From the NCBI GenBank assembly GCA_022494885.1, contig JAGVSM010001653.1, positions 21,202-85,201 on the forward strand: a DNA stretch of 64,000 bases. The letters run 5' to 3'. Below, in pieces: positions 22,561 through 33,737 of the stretch (positions within the stretch are counted from its first letter, which is position 1; each line of letters begins with the position of its first letter). Origin of the DNA: Micrasema longulum (taxonomy: Eukaryota > Arthropoda > Insecta > Trichoptera > Brachycentridae). The position numbers and the translations under genes were made by a program. The notes below the pieces were generated by a model. It was not told the DNA's origin, did not search any database, and was given only the letters and a program-made list of their open reading frames with translations.

Positions 22561-23221
22561 GTTATTCTTGAAAAATACATTATCACCTGCGCAGCAGCCG
22601 CCTACGGGATTTAAAACCCGAGAGAGATTTGCAACCGCGCCATTGCGAGTACATACATACACCGCGCAAGGATTACTTCGAAATTTTACAAACTCCGTCA
22701 CAACCACACCCCTTCTGTGGAAACGCATAAATCGAGAGTTTCCCTAAGTTAAGTGTCGGGAAATTAAATTTGACAGTTTTTAAAAGCGCCAGCGCTTTTC
22801 CGATTCGTCGTCGGCTCGAGGTCGTTCGCATTCAATGTCTGTCAATAAATATTTGATAGCTGTCTCGGAGCGTTGATTCGGTTCAGATGAATTAAACTTT
22901 ACGTTCGGAGCAGCTCGTTTAAGGCGGAATCGGTTCGCTTTCTGCGTTGTGAAGCTCAGCTTTTTCCTTGGCGTGTGTATTCTCGGATGTGGTAAGAGAT
23001 TCTTACCACCTGTTCCGAAGCCAAAGGTTAGTCGACATCGCCGGGTCTTCGGTATTGTGCAGTGCAGTGTTGTGTAGTGTGAGTGCAGCGAATGGGGAGG
23101 TTATAGAGTGCAGAGCGTGACGTATTGATGGGCTTATCTTCGCGCAGCCCAACCGGCTTCAGGGACCCCCGAGGGAGCCTGACTCGCCCCGAGTGCCCTA
23201 CACACCGCCACACTGGAACTC
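22561..23221 (+). promoter_or_regulatory. Gprk2: Gprk2 5' UTR/promoter, CpG-containing
   Basis: Composition changes sharply from AT-rich to CpG-bearing sequence at about 22590, and stays so to the start codon. Within it are upstream ATGs at 22835 (14-codon frame) and 23128 (frame overlapping the Gprk2 start). Hairpins: AAAAGCG...CGCTTTT near 22782-22799 and GGTAAGA-GAT-TCTTACC at 22991-23007. The latter contains a GTAAGA that could act as a 5' splice site; another (AAAG|GTTAGT) is at 23026/23027. I cannot place the transcription start or any TATA box. Confidence 0.55.
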
Positions 23222-23273
23222 ATGGAATTGGAGAATATTGTAGCCAATACAGTCTATTTAAAGGCCAGAGAAG
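23222..23273 (+). CDS. Gprk2: G-protein-coupled receptor kinase (GRK4/5/6 type), first coding exon
   Basis: ATG at 23222 encodes MELENIVANTVYLKARE, then the exon ends after the first base of a Gly codon (GAAG|GTAAGA, donor at 23274). This is the invariant N-terminal helix of GRK4/5/6-family kinases, which contacts the activated receptor and the kinase lobe; the enzyme phosphorylates agonist-bound GPCRs so that arrestin can bind. In flies Gprk2 also regulates Smoothened in Hedgehog signalling. The exon joins in phase 1 to 62558-62653. Start choice is certain because the peptide begins exactly as in the family. Its context (CTC before ATG, G after) is not a strong initiation context. Confidence 0.95.
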
Positions 23274-24082
23274 GTAAGATCTACCATGAACTAAGTGATT
23301 TGTTTTAGGTACCTACCCTGGACATGCCTAAAGTACTTATACTAGTAAATCATTTTATTACGCTCTAAATTCAAATATTACGAATTCATTTGTTTTGCTT
23401 GGATATCTCGTTAGGTACTTGACTTACCAATTGTTATTTACTTAAACATTATTCTTCTTACTGCTATCTGAACCTAATTGTATCTATACAGTATAAATAA
23501 TGCATAGTTATGCCAATTTTAATGTGTGTCATTTGTAACATACAGGCAAAATTATTAGTCTATGCCTCAGACTATTTATTTATTAATTCATTCAAATGAT
23601 ACAAATATTATAAAAAAATAATAATGCATGCCAAGAGCCCGGTGTTGATCAAATTTGCCGGGAATTGAACCCAGAACCTTACACATAGTATCCAAACACC
23701 ATAAAAAGGACTACATCACGATGGGGACACACATTATAATGCCATAATTAATTTGTATGGTAATCTAAAAAATAACTTTTTGTACAGAGTTTTGAATATT
23801 TTTTCTTGAATACATTAATTTGATGAACCGCAGTTGACATCAAGTTCGAAAAATCTTTCAATCTAAAATTATCTTTGATAGAGGAATACATGTAAGCCTA
23901 AGAATTTACAAGGCTTATGACTTTTTTAAAGGTGATCACTTTATAAAGTGCCTAATATGAAGGTTTACTCATTATTGTATAGCATAATGTATTAATATTC
24001 AATTTATATATGCAAGCTTTATCTGTCTACTAAAAAATAGCTCTTGTTTTTCATTAATTCGTTTTATATTATTTAGATATGT

Positions 24083-24330
24083 TTTAGGTGTTAACATAAG
24101 TTGTGTCCAATTATTTTCAAATGTAAAAATGAGCATCAAAAGTAAAACAAAATGGTAATGTCATTTGAAATAAAATTTTCTATTCTACAGGATATTGTGT
24201 TTACTTTTACGTTACATTTACTATTTTATTTGATTTCAAACCTTCAAAATGGAATTTCGAGTTGACGAAAGTAAGCATTTTCAATACCTCTTTTTGTTTG
24301 CTTTCAACTGAGGGAATAAAAGAGATATAT
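24083..24330 (+). mobile_element. 5' end of a mariner-like transposon (second copy)
   Basis: TTAGGTGTTAACATAAGTTG at about 24086, then the same leader as 6611-6830 (AAAATGAGCA, GTAAAACAAAATGGTAATG, GATATTGTGTTT) and an ATG at 24249 starting MEFRVDESK-like, breaking after the FAFN-like segment. The rest of the transposase is absent. Confidence 0.6.
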
Positions 24331-24383
24331 TATAGTCTAGACTCACTTAGAAGGTTACAAACATTTTTGCTCATTAGTACCAA

Positions 24384-24770
24384 ATGCTCACATTACAAGC
24401 ATTATTACTACCCATTCTGGATTACACTGATGTCTCCAGAACTGATTTAATCTGTGAAATACTCGATGAACTCGAACGACTTCAGAATACACGTATTGGG
24501 TATATATTTGGTCTTGGAAATATGACCACATCTGATTGTCGCAGGCAACTGAAATGGCTCAAAATTAGACAGCGGAGAGACTATCACTCCCTCTCACTTC
24601 TGTTCACTGTACTTCATAGTCTTAACACCTATAAACCACTGAAAATTTTCAATGCTCATCAGTTCATGGTTTACCTCTTTGTTCTTATAGCGACCTCTCG
24701 ATTATCATCCACAATTGAAAGTAGTTATGCAGAAAGCAGCCAGCCATAGAAAAGTGAAACTGAAATAATA
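24384..24770 (+). mobile_element. LINE remnant, reverse-transcriptase C-terminal segment
   Basis: Reads LQALLLPILDYTDV, then LERLQNTRIGYIFGL, then RRQLKWLKIRQRRDYHSLSL. The order L-P-x-LDY-x-DV / LQN-x-RI / LKWL-x-x-RR is typical of the segment after the RT domain in Jockey/CR1-type LINEs. Truncated on both sides. Confidence 0.7.
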
Positions 24771-25099
24771 GCACCTTTGTGAAAAGAGTGAATAAACAAA
24801 TCTCCACAACATTTGGAATGTTTTTTATTTTAACAAATGATAAACAAGGAACATATTAGTTTTTTTTACATTTCAAACAAGAATTTAATTATGTATTTGA
24901 CCAGTTTTAATGATTTTTAAATTTGTTAAGATTTTCTAGTACTGTGGGTGTTTTCTGCAAATTGAGAAATACCATTTTTGTGATTGATACCATTTTCAGA
25001 AGGTGATTAAAACAACTTTTTGTATGAAAGCAGTCTGGCTGTTTTTAATAGAACATAGAATTGACCTTACTGCACCCGATAACATCAATATAGCATTTT

Positions 25100-25690
25100 T
25101 TCAAAATTGTGGACTGGCTGCTTTCTGCATAACTACGTTCAATTCCTCCTTCCTGTGTGCGTTTGTGCTTTCGGATGTCATTATCCAGAGCCTATTGCCG
25201 ACTTCCCTCTCCCCAGATCTTTGCGATTTTCTGCAGAGGTCTCACCGCGTGATCATACAAAGGTAGGTTATTTGCTGCTCGCTAGCTAGGCCCAAGGAAC
25301 CGGCCGTAACGAGCGATTAGAAATGTATGGTAAAATCACTCGCTTTTAGGCCTCGAACATTCATTTGTCGCGCCCACCACGGGCTGCGCACTATGGCCAT
25401 GTGTGACGTTTTTCATAAGTTTGAAATTTTGCGCCCGCTGTCGCTACCGCGCTAGGCCTCTTCCCTGGATGGGCCCTCAGAGTCATTTGTGACTTTGAGG
25501 AAATTCTTTCTCGATCCCAGTCTCGGGGGAGCTATTCAATGGTCGTAAATGGGTGTCTAGGGTCATGGATCTGTTTGTGTCTTTTGGTATCCGCTATCTC
25601 TAGTATCTCTATTTAAATCACGCTCGAAGAAACATCTCCCTTTTCCTCCTTAATCTCTCATCCTTTCCTTTATCTTTATTCCCTTTTCCC
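25100..25690. other. GC-rich segment of unknown nature
   Basis: Strikingly less AT-rich than its surroundings, containing CGGCCGTAACGAGCG, CGCGCCCACCACGGGC and GCCCGCTGTCGCTACCGCGC. A frame at 25107-25289 has no recognisable domain. It may be the 5' part of a LINE or a foldback element, since CGAGCGATT and AATCACTCG face each other at about 25310-25345. Not assigned. Confidence 0.3.
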
Positions 25691-27429
25691 ATCGAAGACT
25701 TGTATTGATATTAATTTATTTAAATACAAATATTGTTCTTTCTATTTTTGTAGGTATCTATTTTGTTTTATTATGTTATTTTCTCTCGCACATGTTTTGA
25801 ACTTAAATGATATAAATAAGACCTTTTATTATATTGGTTGGTAAGAAGAAATTTCCATTTGGCAATAAGTCCGCCACAATTTACGAATATATATGTACAA
25901 GAAGTTAAATATATTTTTAAAAAAGACAGTTGATCATCTGAAAGGGTTTGAGAGCCGAGGTGATTGTGTGGAGAGGAATGCACCTTTGGACAGCATTTAA
26001 GCAAGATGAATAATCCTTGAAATATCTATTAATATTGATAAATTCCTAAAGCCAATGACAGGCCATAAGCCCTGTAAATGCCTAGACTTCCATATTCTTT
26101 TATTTAAGGCATTCTCCATCCCTGTTGTAATTTGTTAAATTCCTAAAGGTTTAAATATACTTACTTAAATGCTCAAAATATTGCTGAAATAATATTATAT
26201 CATTTAAATATAAACTTATTATAAACCTTGACAAAGGAACAGTCATGCTCTGAAACCAGTCAGCATATTAAATTAATTTGATTGATTTTACACAAAATAT
26301 ATTATTTAAAATGGAAAATCACCAAGTTAGTGCTTCAAATATTCATTTTACATTAATAGAACTAGTTGGTGGAACAATGTTGGTTTCCCAAATATAATAA
26401 TCCATCCACATTTAGTAACAATCCTCAAAATAAGACTTTTTGATAGTGAGTTTGCAGATTGCCTTATAAGTACCCAATAAAAACCATTAAAATTTACATG
26501 CAAAAACAACATCTCTCAAAGCTTTAAGGATGTTGGAGTAAAAACACGGAGACTTTATTATTATGTAAACAAGATTTTGAATTTGACCTCAACCTTTGGT
26601 ATTTGAGATGTATTTTAATTTATGCAAATGGCTGGCACATAGTTCAGATGACCCCACACAGTGAGTGATAAGAATACGAGACGAGTATTTATTTGTTCCG
26701 TCGAGGAAGACCGAATGAAAATTATACACTGACGTCATGTGCTGTTCAACTTACCTTGGTTGACATGGTTATTTAACAAATATATACAATCATCGCAATA
26801 ATTTAATTTCACAACACAGCTACAGGTAGATATGAAAAACATGAGGAAAATTCGCCATTTTACAACATTCAATTTTAATCAAATGATTTTTATACCCTGG
26901 TCTTGGAGATACTCATATGAAATCGTAATTAACTTATCAAATTGATGCTATGTTCCTACCCTCTTTTCAAACCTTTCCCTTGTTCTATTGAAGACCAAAG
27001 CAATTCTTGGTAATATTAAAGGTAAGTGCTATCTTTTGTATCTTGACCAGACATTTTCCCAAATCTTCTATTGATCCTCGAATCGATATTTTATTCCTAT
27101 TTTTTATTACCCATGAATTATTACATCTGTTCTGGTAACTGAGAAGTTGTTATCTATAGGCGTTTAAGAATTAATTGTCTTGTTGCACCTTAAATTTTGC
27201 CCTCACTTTTAAAGCAGACTGAAGTTCCATGGGACAATATCCACAAGTTCTAAGAAGTTAAATTCCTAACTTGCATTCAGATGATACAAAAGCTTAAGGA
27301 ACATTTAAAGATTCGAGTGGATCAAGGTGTTATGTGAGAAAAACAAAAACCAGAGTTATCTGGGGTTAAAGTCTTGAACACCAATACAATTATTGATAAA
27401 ATGATTTTTTATTTGCGTTCTAATGATTT

Positions 27430-27524
27430 ACTCAAATATTTAAATTTGAGGGCCATTTTCAACGAGTTGTAAATAACACCTTTGATCCGTGAGTCCGAGA
27501 CACTAGCCACGGGACCACAACCTG
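27430..27524 (-). mobile_element. tRNA-derived SINE, family D (truncated)
   Basis: Minus strand: CCCGTGGCTAGTGTCTCGGAC head and GTTATTTACAACTCGTTGAA body joined by an internal deletion that removes the B box. Same family as 9372-9545. Confidence 0.65.
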
Positions 27525-28017
27525 GTAAAATATGATAATTTTGAACAGGTTGTAGTCAACGAATGATACCTTCATTCACTCTCAAAATCGGTTTTTTGCT
27601 TCTTTTTTATGATGTAGTTGGCTTTATGTGAAAGGGATGTACATAAAATCTTCATTTATATAAAAAGAGTACATTTTTTTAAATTTGCAACATAAAGTCT
27701 TCATCCACTCATGTCTTTAATTGATAGTTTATTAAGATATCCTGCGATTCTCAAAATAGTACATTGTGAAATAAATATACAGGTTTCAAGAGAATGTTTG
27801 TCATGACTATGACAATTTATTATTCAATGTGAACTAAGATTTAAATATAAGTACGGTAAACCCAAGGAGTGTAGTCGGAGACAATCTGGTTATCTTCTAA
27901 AGTAAATAAAATAAAGCAATAAGACTTCAAGACTGTTTTTATTGACTGGGCAGCCATTACAAAGTGCCTCTCAACACCTATTCAAAACATTAACATCCTT
28001 AAGTACATAAGTAACTA

Positions 28018-28290
28018 TCATCATCATTCCCCTTTCCACACCCAGTAGTGCATAGGGCACTGCTTTTGAAAACCAAACGCAGCATATTTTGATCATCTGT
28101 TACATGAAGGTAAGGTGGTCAGTCCCACGCTTCAGGTGCCAGTCCAGGACCAATGAAATATTGCAGTTTAAACCACCTTTAAAATCGATGTTTCACGTCC
28201 ACCCAGCCAGGAATCGAACTTAGAAATCAGCCAGGATTTTGGTTCTATTTCACACACAGAACTGTATTTTTAATCCGTTCAGACACTCTC
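28018..28290 (-). mobile_element. SINE family B with 5' head, internally deleted
   Basis: Minus strand: the head (CACACACAGAACTG facing, CAGTTCTGTGTGTGAAATAG) runs directly into GTTCGATTCCTGGCTGGG (B box), skipping the A box, then the shared core and a GATGATGATGAT tail. Compare 37671-38040 and 34485-35345. Confidence 0.7.
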
Positions 28291-28794
28291 TTGGATAGAA
28301 TCTCCATGTCATGGACAATAGACACAAAGAGAGCCCACCTAAGATATATTTGATGGACTCTAATCCTAAGTATACTTGTCTGTTTTTGTAAACATACATT
28401 GGTAAGTATGACTAATGAATGCAATCTGGCTGTCTAAATAAAGCACTTGACAAAATTGGTCACATGACATTAAACATTATATCTTTATTCATGAGAATTT
28501 ATTAATTTATGCTCCATATAGGAACACTCCATGAATACAAAACATGTGTTATATTTTCATTAAGTGGATCTAACTGTTCATGTCATATTTAAATTTATAC
28601 ATTTGTTGGTTTTATTAATAAACAAGATATTATATTAATAAGAATTTATTTTAATAATTATTGTCATTTGTTGTTTACTGAACATCTTAAAATAATCACC
28701 TATATTTATACAGGCCATTAAAATAATTAATAACCTCTGCTCTGTGTGTAGGTAACAATAAGTTGTCATATAAATCATTTTAGTGTGCCTACTA

Positions 28795-28990
28795 ACACAA
28801 ACAAAATTTAATAAATGTTACAAATACAAAATACTTCTGCTTCATCCTTTCTATAGATCCTAGGGATCTGTTGGTTCCGCTGTTTCCTCTTGACACAAAC
28901 AAAATTTAATAAATGTTACAAATACAAAATACTTCTGCTTCATCCTTTCTATAGATCCTAGGGATCTGTTGGTTCCGCTGTTTCCTCTTG
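28795..28990. repeat. Perfect 98-bp tandem duplication
   Basis: 28795-28892 and 28893-28990 are identical as far as I can compare. Both start ACACAAACAAAATTTAATAA and end TGTTTCCTCTTG. The second half adjoins the LINE tail at 28991. Perfect identity suggests a recent event, or an assembly artefact. Confidence 0.9.
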
Positions 28991-29240
28991 GGACGTCGAC
29001 TGTCAACTATCGTGCACATCTTCGGGGTCTGCCTAGGGAGTCATTTTTCTTCGGGGTTCCCGTGAAGTGCAATACGTGGATGTCTGTCCTCCGCCATTCT
29101 GTTGACACGTTCATTCCAGCACCGCCTTCCCCATCTTTCAATATCAGTGTTTCTCACGCAGTCTGGTAGCGTGTGTCCAGTTGTAGATCGGAGAGTTCGC
29201 ATCCCAGAACTTACTAGCCGAAATTCACATGCATACAAAA
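28991..29240 (-). mobile_element. LINE 3' remnant
   Basis: On the minus strand: LRSTTGHTLPDCVRNTDIER, WNERVNRMAEDRHPRIAL. The pattern D-[IV]-x(n)-W-N-E-x-x-x-RM-x-x-DR-x-x-RIA is a common C-terminal tail of retrotransposon ORF2 proteins in arthropods. Short and not intact. Confidence 0.6.
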
Positions 29241-29607
29241 TTCACTATCGCATAAAAAAAAAACACGCAAAGGCTCGGCCTGTGTGTGGGTAATTTATTT
29301 ATTCATATATATGTACATTACAAAATGGAATATCTTAATTCATACATATAGAAATAATTAAAATACTTAGGTAAAATTAGGCATATATTAAAAAAAACAC
29401 ATTAGGATACATAATATCCAGAGAATAATATGTTAAAAAAGTAAGAGAATCTTGTAACGAAAAACTTCCTCAGAGACGTGAGAAATGTCAATGTCCAAAG
29501 TGATATTGTTCAACATAGAGATAGCCCTTCCAATAGGCATAACCATTGGCAGGTTGGTCCTGTATATTGGAATGTGAAACAGTCTATACTGACGCTATCT
29601 AAGGTCG

Positions 29608-29788
29608 GCGGCCTCCGTGGTGTAGTGGTCAAGACGCTTGACTCACGCACGGAAGGTTCCGGGTTCGATTCCCGGTGAGAACACAAAAATTAAAAATGTG
29701 ATTTTCTCAAGCCTGGGTGCTCTGTGATGTAATTCACCACTGTAATTAGGCCTCCTGGCCTGTTGTGGTGCAAAAAAAAAAAAAAAAA
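29608..29788 (+). mobile_element. tRNA-derived SINE, family C (complete)
   Basis: GCGGCCTCCGTGGTGTAGTGG (A box), AAGACGCTTGACTCACG, GGTTCGATTCCCGG (perfect B box), body CTCAAGCCTGGGTGCTCTGTG and AATTCACCACTGTAATTAGG, then a pure A tail of about 17. This is the best-preserved SINE in the window and is probably young. Confidence 0.85.
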
Positions 29789-29819
29789 TGTAAAATGTAA
29801 AAATGTAAAAAAAAAAAAG

Positions 29820-30000
29820 GTAATTATCCGGAACATAAAAGCTTATGCTCCGCATAATTTCAGGGTTGTCAATAATACGGCGCAACAATCGAAAGAAGTG
29901 CGTTGTTAAATACATATTCCTTCTAGTCTTCAAACTGCTGTAACCAAGCATACCCTGGAGGAACTCAGTGGGATAAAGCCATGGATAATATAATTGCAAA
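29820..30000 (-). mobile_element. LINE C-terminal remnant
   Basis: Minus strand: WLYPTEFLQGMLGYSSLKTR, RRNMYLTTHFF then IIDNPEIMRSISFYVPDN. This matches TRR...LYKIVNNLIDSPEIVRSISYRVPV in the LINE at 58560-59575, so both belong to one family. It abuts the SINE at 29608-29788. Confidence 0.7.
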
Positions 30001-30047
30001 AGCTGACTAGCTAGAATTCAATAGATATTGACAATTTGAAAAATAAA

Positions 30048-30160
30048 CTAACATATTACAACAAAGATGAAGAACGTTTTAGAGAAGGCATATAGAAGTC
30101 TAGGCATCTACAGGGCTTATGACCTGTCACTGGCTGATTATTTCACCTAAATGTTAGGCA
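30048..30160 (+). repeat. Dispersed repeat family E, half unit
   Basis: AACATATTACAACAAAGATG, GAGAAGGCATATAGAAGTCT, ATCTACAGGGCTTATGACCT, GTCACTGGCTG: the central half of family E. Confidence 0.7.
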
Positions 30161-30201
30161 ACGCCTGAAAATATTTTTCCATTTTTAAATTTCTCAGACC
30201 A

Positions 30202-30482
30202 GTGGTGGTATTCTGGATCTTCTCTGGATTTATAATTGCGCCCCAGGGGTGCAATTATGAATTTTCTCTATCCCCTAGAAAGTGGTTAATTTGGGGATAT
30301 TTATTTTTTCCATGCGACTAATTTTTGCTTTATTTATTTCCGTTTTTGAAGCAGTTTTATACGCCATTTGACGTTTAATCAGCAGTGTGGCCATTCTATA
30401 AAGCAAAGTGACGTCGCATTAAAAAATAAAAATCTTCAAATTAATCACTCTAGGGGGGAGAGAAGATCCAGAATACCACCAC
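30202..30482. mobile_element. MITE with 24-bp termini (family U)
   Basis: GTGGTGGTATTCTGGATCTT CTCT at 30202-30225 faces AGAGAAGATCCAGAATACCACCAC at 30459-30482. Inside is a palindromic GCGCCCCAGGGGTGC. hAT-like ends (CAGTGGTGG on the left) but no clear target duplication. Confidence 0.75.
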
Positions 30483-30507
30483 AGTTGGATTTATCAACAA
30501 TAATGGG

Positions 30508-30990
30508 TTCGTCCAAACTTTTGTAGACATGGATTGGATTCAACCCCTTTAGGAGCTGCTAAATACGAACATATTTTTTAATTATTTTTTAAAAAATACG
30601 AGTTGATTTATTATTTACCTTGCTTATGATATAGGTTTATATTTCAAATAAGTGGATTTTTCTGCAATTACTTTACTTTAAATTTAGCTAACTGTTGGGG
30701 ATCAGAAAGGATATACTAAAGTGGGCCAATCAGGAACTTCTCAGCATTTGCTCATGTGGAGAGGAAACCACTTAAAACTCTTCAGGAGAAGCCAATATTA
30801 ACATATTACAGCAGAGATTAACAACGTTTTAGAGAAGGGAATATAATGTCTAAGCATCTATCTACAGGGCTTATGACCTGTTATTGGCTGGTTTAAGTGG
30901 CAACTTTACACACTGTGTAACATTTACCATTCTGCCTATATTTGAACATCTATGTTCCTTAATTTCTTCTATCTGTTGATGTTTGATAAT
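30508..30990 (+). repeat. Dispersed repeat family E, long copy
   Basis: Begins GTCCAAACTTTTGTAGACATGG, continues TTAGGAGCTGCTAA, a unique middle, ACATATTACAGCAGAG, AGGGAATATAATGTC, and the end block GGCTGGTTTAAGTGGCAAC, ACACACTGTGTAACATTTACC, ATCTGTTGATG. It gives the fullest linear order of the family. Confidence 0.7.
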
Positions 30991-31044
30991 ATTGAAAAGC
31001 GCTAATATTGGTTCAATTTTTTTCATTGTAATGTCTTCTTTATT

Positions 31045-31295
31045 CTCTTTCCGCGCCTAAAAGTGCAGAGGGCACTGCATTCGTACACCAATCGCCGCGT
31101 ATTTTGATATTTTTTGTTACATGAAGGTAAGATGAGATTAGATCAGTCTTACGCTTTAGGTACCAGTCCAGGGACTATGAAATAGTCAGTGTAAAAACAC
31201 CCTTTTAAATAAAAATTCATGTCAACCATATCGGAAATCGAACTTGAGACCTCTACATGGTAGGCAAACGCGCTGACCACTACCCCACGAGTACG
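31045..31295 (-). mobile_element. tRNA-derived SINE, family A
   Basis: Minus strand: CTCGTGGGGTAGTGGTCAGCG (A box), GTTTGCCTACCATGTAGAGG, TTCGATTTCCG (B box), core GTACCTAAAGCGTAAGACTG, tail truncated before the GAT repeats. Confidence 0.8.
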
Positions 31296-31908
31296 ATGTT
31301 TAATGGCCTGTATTAATGTATAAGTGCCTCTTGTCGAACAAAGTGCACATTTATGTTTGTGTGAGTATGCACACTATAATATTTTATATGACGACTTTCG
31401 GTCACGCACACATAAATTTGTGCATTGATTGTACTTGGCTGAAATAAAATACAAATTCAACTGAAGAAATACTTAAAAAACTATGGACGTTAAAAATTAG
31501 AAACTAGGCAGAATTGTAATTGCTAATTTGTGTCCAAAATGATGACTAAAGAGGATAAGTGGCGGAGAGCGGTTTGAATAATAGGTATTGAATATAGTTT
31601 TTCTGTTACTCTCTCGCAGACGCCTCCAGGAATACTGACTGATTTTGCCTAACCAAAATGGAGGTCTCGTATTCCCGTTTTCCACCCCCCAAGTTCCTAT
31701 TAATAATTTATCAACAAAAAACGAACAATAGAGAAAATAGGAAGGGTGGATAGAGTGCGTAAAAAATCATCCCTATAGTGCCATAATCCAGGGTGCAAAT
31801 ACGGGGATACGTTTGTATGAAAAAGTCAGATCTCGCATCCTCAGTTAATTTTTAAAAAAAAGAAAAATCAACAGAATGTATAAAATGTAGTATTTAACAA
31901 TATTTTGA

Positions 31909-32118
31909 ATTCGTCTAAATGTTTGTAGACAAAGACTAGATTTCACTCCTAGGGAGTTATTAAGATTAACGTATTACAACAAAGATGGATAACATTCTAG
32001 TGAAGTAAATATGGAGGTCAAGGGATTTTCAGGGCTTATTATGCCTTGCTGGTTTAGGTCGCCAAAAGTGGTGTAAAGACACACTGTAACATTTACAATT
32101 TTGCGCATATTGGAGCAT
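31909..32118 (+). repeat. Dispersed repeat family E, split by a SINE
   Basis: TCGTCTAAATGTTTGTAGAC, CCTAGGGAGTTATTAAG, ACGTATTACAACAAAGATGG, GCTGGTTTAGG and ACACACTGTAACATTTAC. The family C SINE starts at 32119, inside the expected end block. Confidence 0.65.
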
Positions 32119-32282
32119 GGCGGCCACCGTAATGAAGTGGTCAAGACGCTTGACTCACACACGGAAGGCCCCGGGTTCGATTCCCGGTGAGAACACAAAA
32201 AATCAAAATTAGATTTTCCTCAAGCCTGGGTGTTTCGTGATATAATTCACCACCTTATTGGGCCTCTGACTTGAGATGCAAG
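32119..32282 (+). mobile_element. tRNA-derived SINE, family C
   Basis: GGCGGCCACCGTAATGAAGTGG, CTTGACTCACACACGGAAGG, GGTTCGATTCCCGG, CAAGCCTGGGTGTTTCGTG and ATAATTCACC, then decays without a long A tail. Inserted into a family E repeat. Confidence 0.8.
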
Positions 32283-33248
32283 GCGGTAAAATTACCGCGG
32301 TATTTTACGGGAATTTTACCAGATTTTGGTAAAATACGGTATTTTTCAGTAAGAAACGAATTTGCCGTACTAATTTTTATTTTTCAAAGATATTACAAAC
32401 ACGAGTAGCTTGGTTTTAGGACACGTTACATGACTGCGAAAACCAGGTTTAGATCCATCGGGTGGTTGTCGAGATTTATTATAAGTATGGGACGTTCAAG
32501 GTCATTCGGTATGTACTTTTTTTATAAAAAAGTTTATTATGTTTTGAAACTTAACAGGATCGGTGGACATAGTGTTCTCAATAAAACCTTAAGTTCTTTG
32601 GACTAATATTTTCCAAGATACACGTTTGAACATCAAATACATTTTGACAAAATAGCGGAAAAGCGGTATTTACATTCATTCGGAACGAAAGCAAAATATG
32701 GTTTTGATTGCGTCAGAGTGAGAGAAACGAAATTGTGACCGAATAAGTCCTCCTGTTTTCGTGCGAAAGCTTCTAACGCCCAAAATCGCATTTCGCTCTC
32801 GTATTCCGCCGCATTCGAGCGAACACTCCAACACCTTCTGCTAACTACTCTGTTCGTTTAATCTCGCTTTTGTTATCCCGGTCCAACTGACAGATAAACC
32901 GCACATTTCATTCAAAATAGCCCAGTGTTTTGGACCGGGATCAACTTTGTTTACAAATACTATCCCGTAAAAGATTTGCGGTTAAAATAATATTATCATG
33001 TAGCCCGTCCAAGTAAATATACCAAACATTTTTAGTGCAAATCTTAGTAGGGCTCAAAATAAATATAAAAACAGACGCGGCAACCTCCCCACTTCAGTCT
33101 ACTCCGCGAAACCAACAGATGAAATACGTATGTTCAAACATAGGTAAAATGGAATATTACACAGCCACTGACCGCATAAACTAGCTAATGAAAGATCATA
33201 AGCTCTGTAAAAATGCTTTTAATATATATTTTTTAAATCCTTTAGGGT

Positions 33249-33620
33249 TATACAGGTGTTCTTTAAACCCTGTCACATCCGAAACCACGATGAGCAGTAT
33301 GGGGAAGAGACATATTAGCATATTAAAAAAAATATTTAGAACGAACAAATTTTTTTAAAAGAAAATATAAAAAGAAACAAATGGTTTCGTACTTCTGCAG
33401 GGGAGAAGCGAGGGGAGCGCCGCCACGCGGTTGACGGTATATCAGACTCCTCCCTCGTTTCCCCCCTGCAGAAGTAAGCAACAATTTGTTTTTTTAATTA
33501 TTTTATTTTTGTAAATTTTATTCGTTCTAACAAAATATTTTTAATGTGCCAATATGTCTTCTTGCTCATACTGATCATCGTGGTTTCGGATGTGACAGGG
33601 TTTAAAGAACACCCTGTATA
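33249..33620. mobile_element. Palindromic MITE family H, TA-flanked, GC-rich core
   Basis: Arms of about 90 bp: TACAGGTGTTCTTTAAACCC / GTCACATCCGAAACCACGATGA on the left and the inverse (CATCGTGGTTTCGGATGTGAC, GGGTTTAAAGAACACCCTGTA) on the right, followed by TA. Inner core 33394-33478 is an inverted repeat of CTTCTGCAGGGG...CCCCTGCAGAAG around a GC-rich middle. TA target and ends suggest a Tc1/mariner-mobilised element. No coding sequence. Confidence 0.85.
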
Positions 33621-33737
33621 AGAAATATAACGTCTAGTCATGTTACGCCCCGTCTGGTTTGTGTGATTTTTCAGGTTGGTTTTAAGTTCGTCTCCAATGT
33701 AATTCTTTAAGTAGTAAGGTAAATCATTGTAGTGTTC

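Noticed and set aside
22475..22747. 90-codon frame upstream of Gprk2
   Set aside because: No recognisable domain; it lies in the promoter/leader region and is likely non-coding.
23028..23213. Arg-rich minus-strand frame opposite the Gprk2 leader
   Set aside because: Produced by CG-rich composition of the leader; no homology.
29608..29680. Functional tRNA gene (perfect B box)
   Set aside because: Continues into a SINE body and A tail shared with 32119 and 43217; no acceptor stem.
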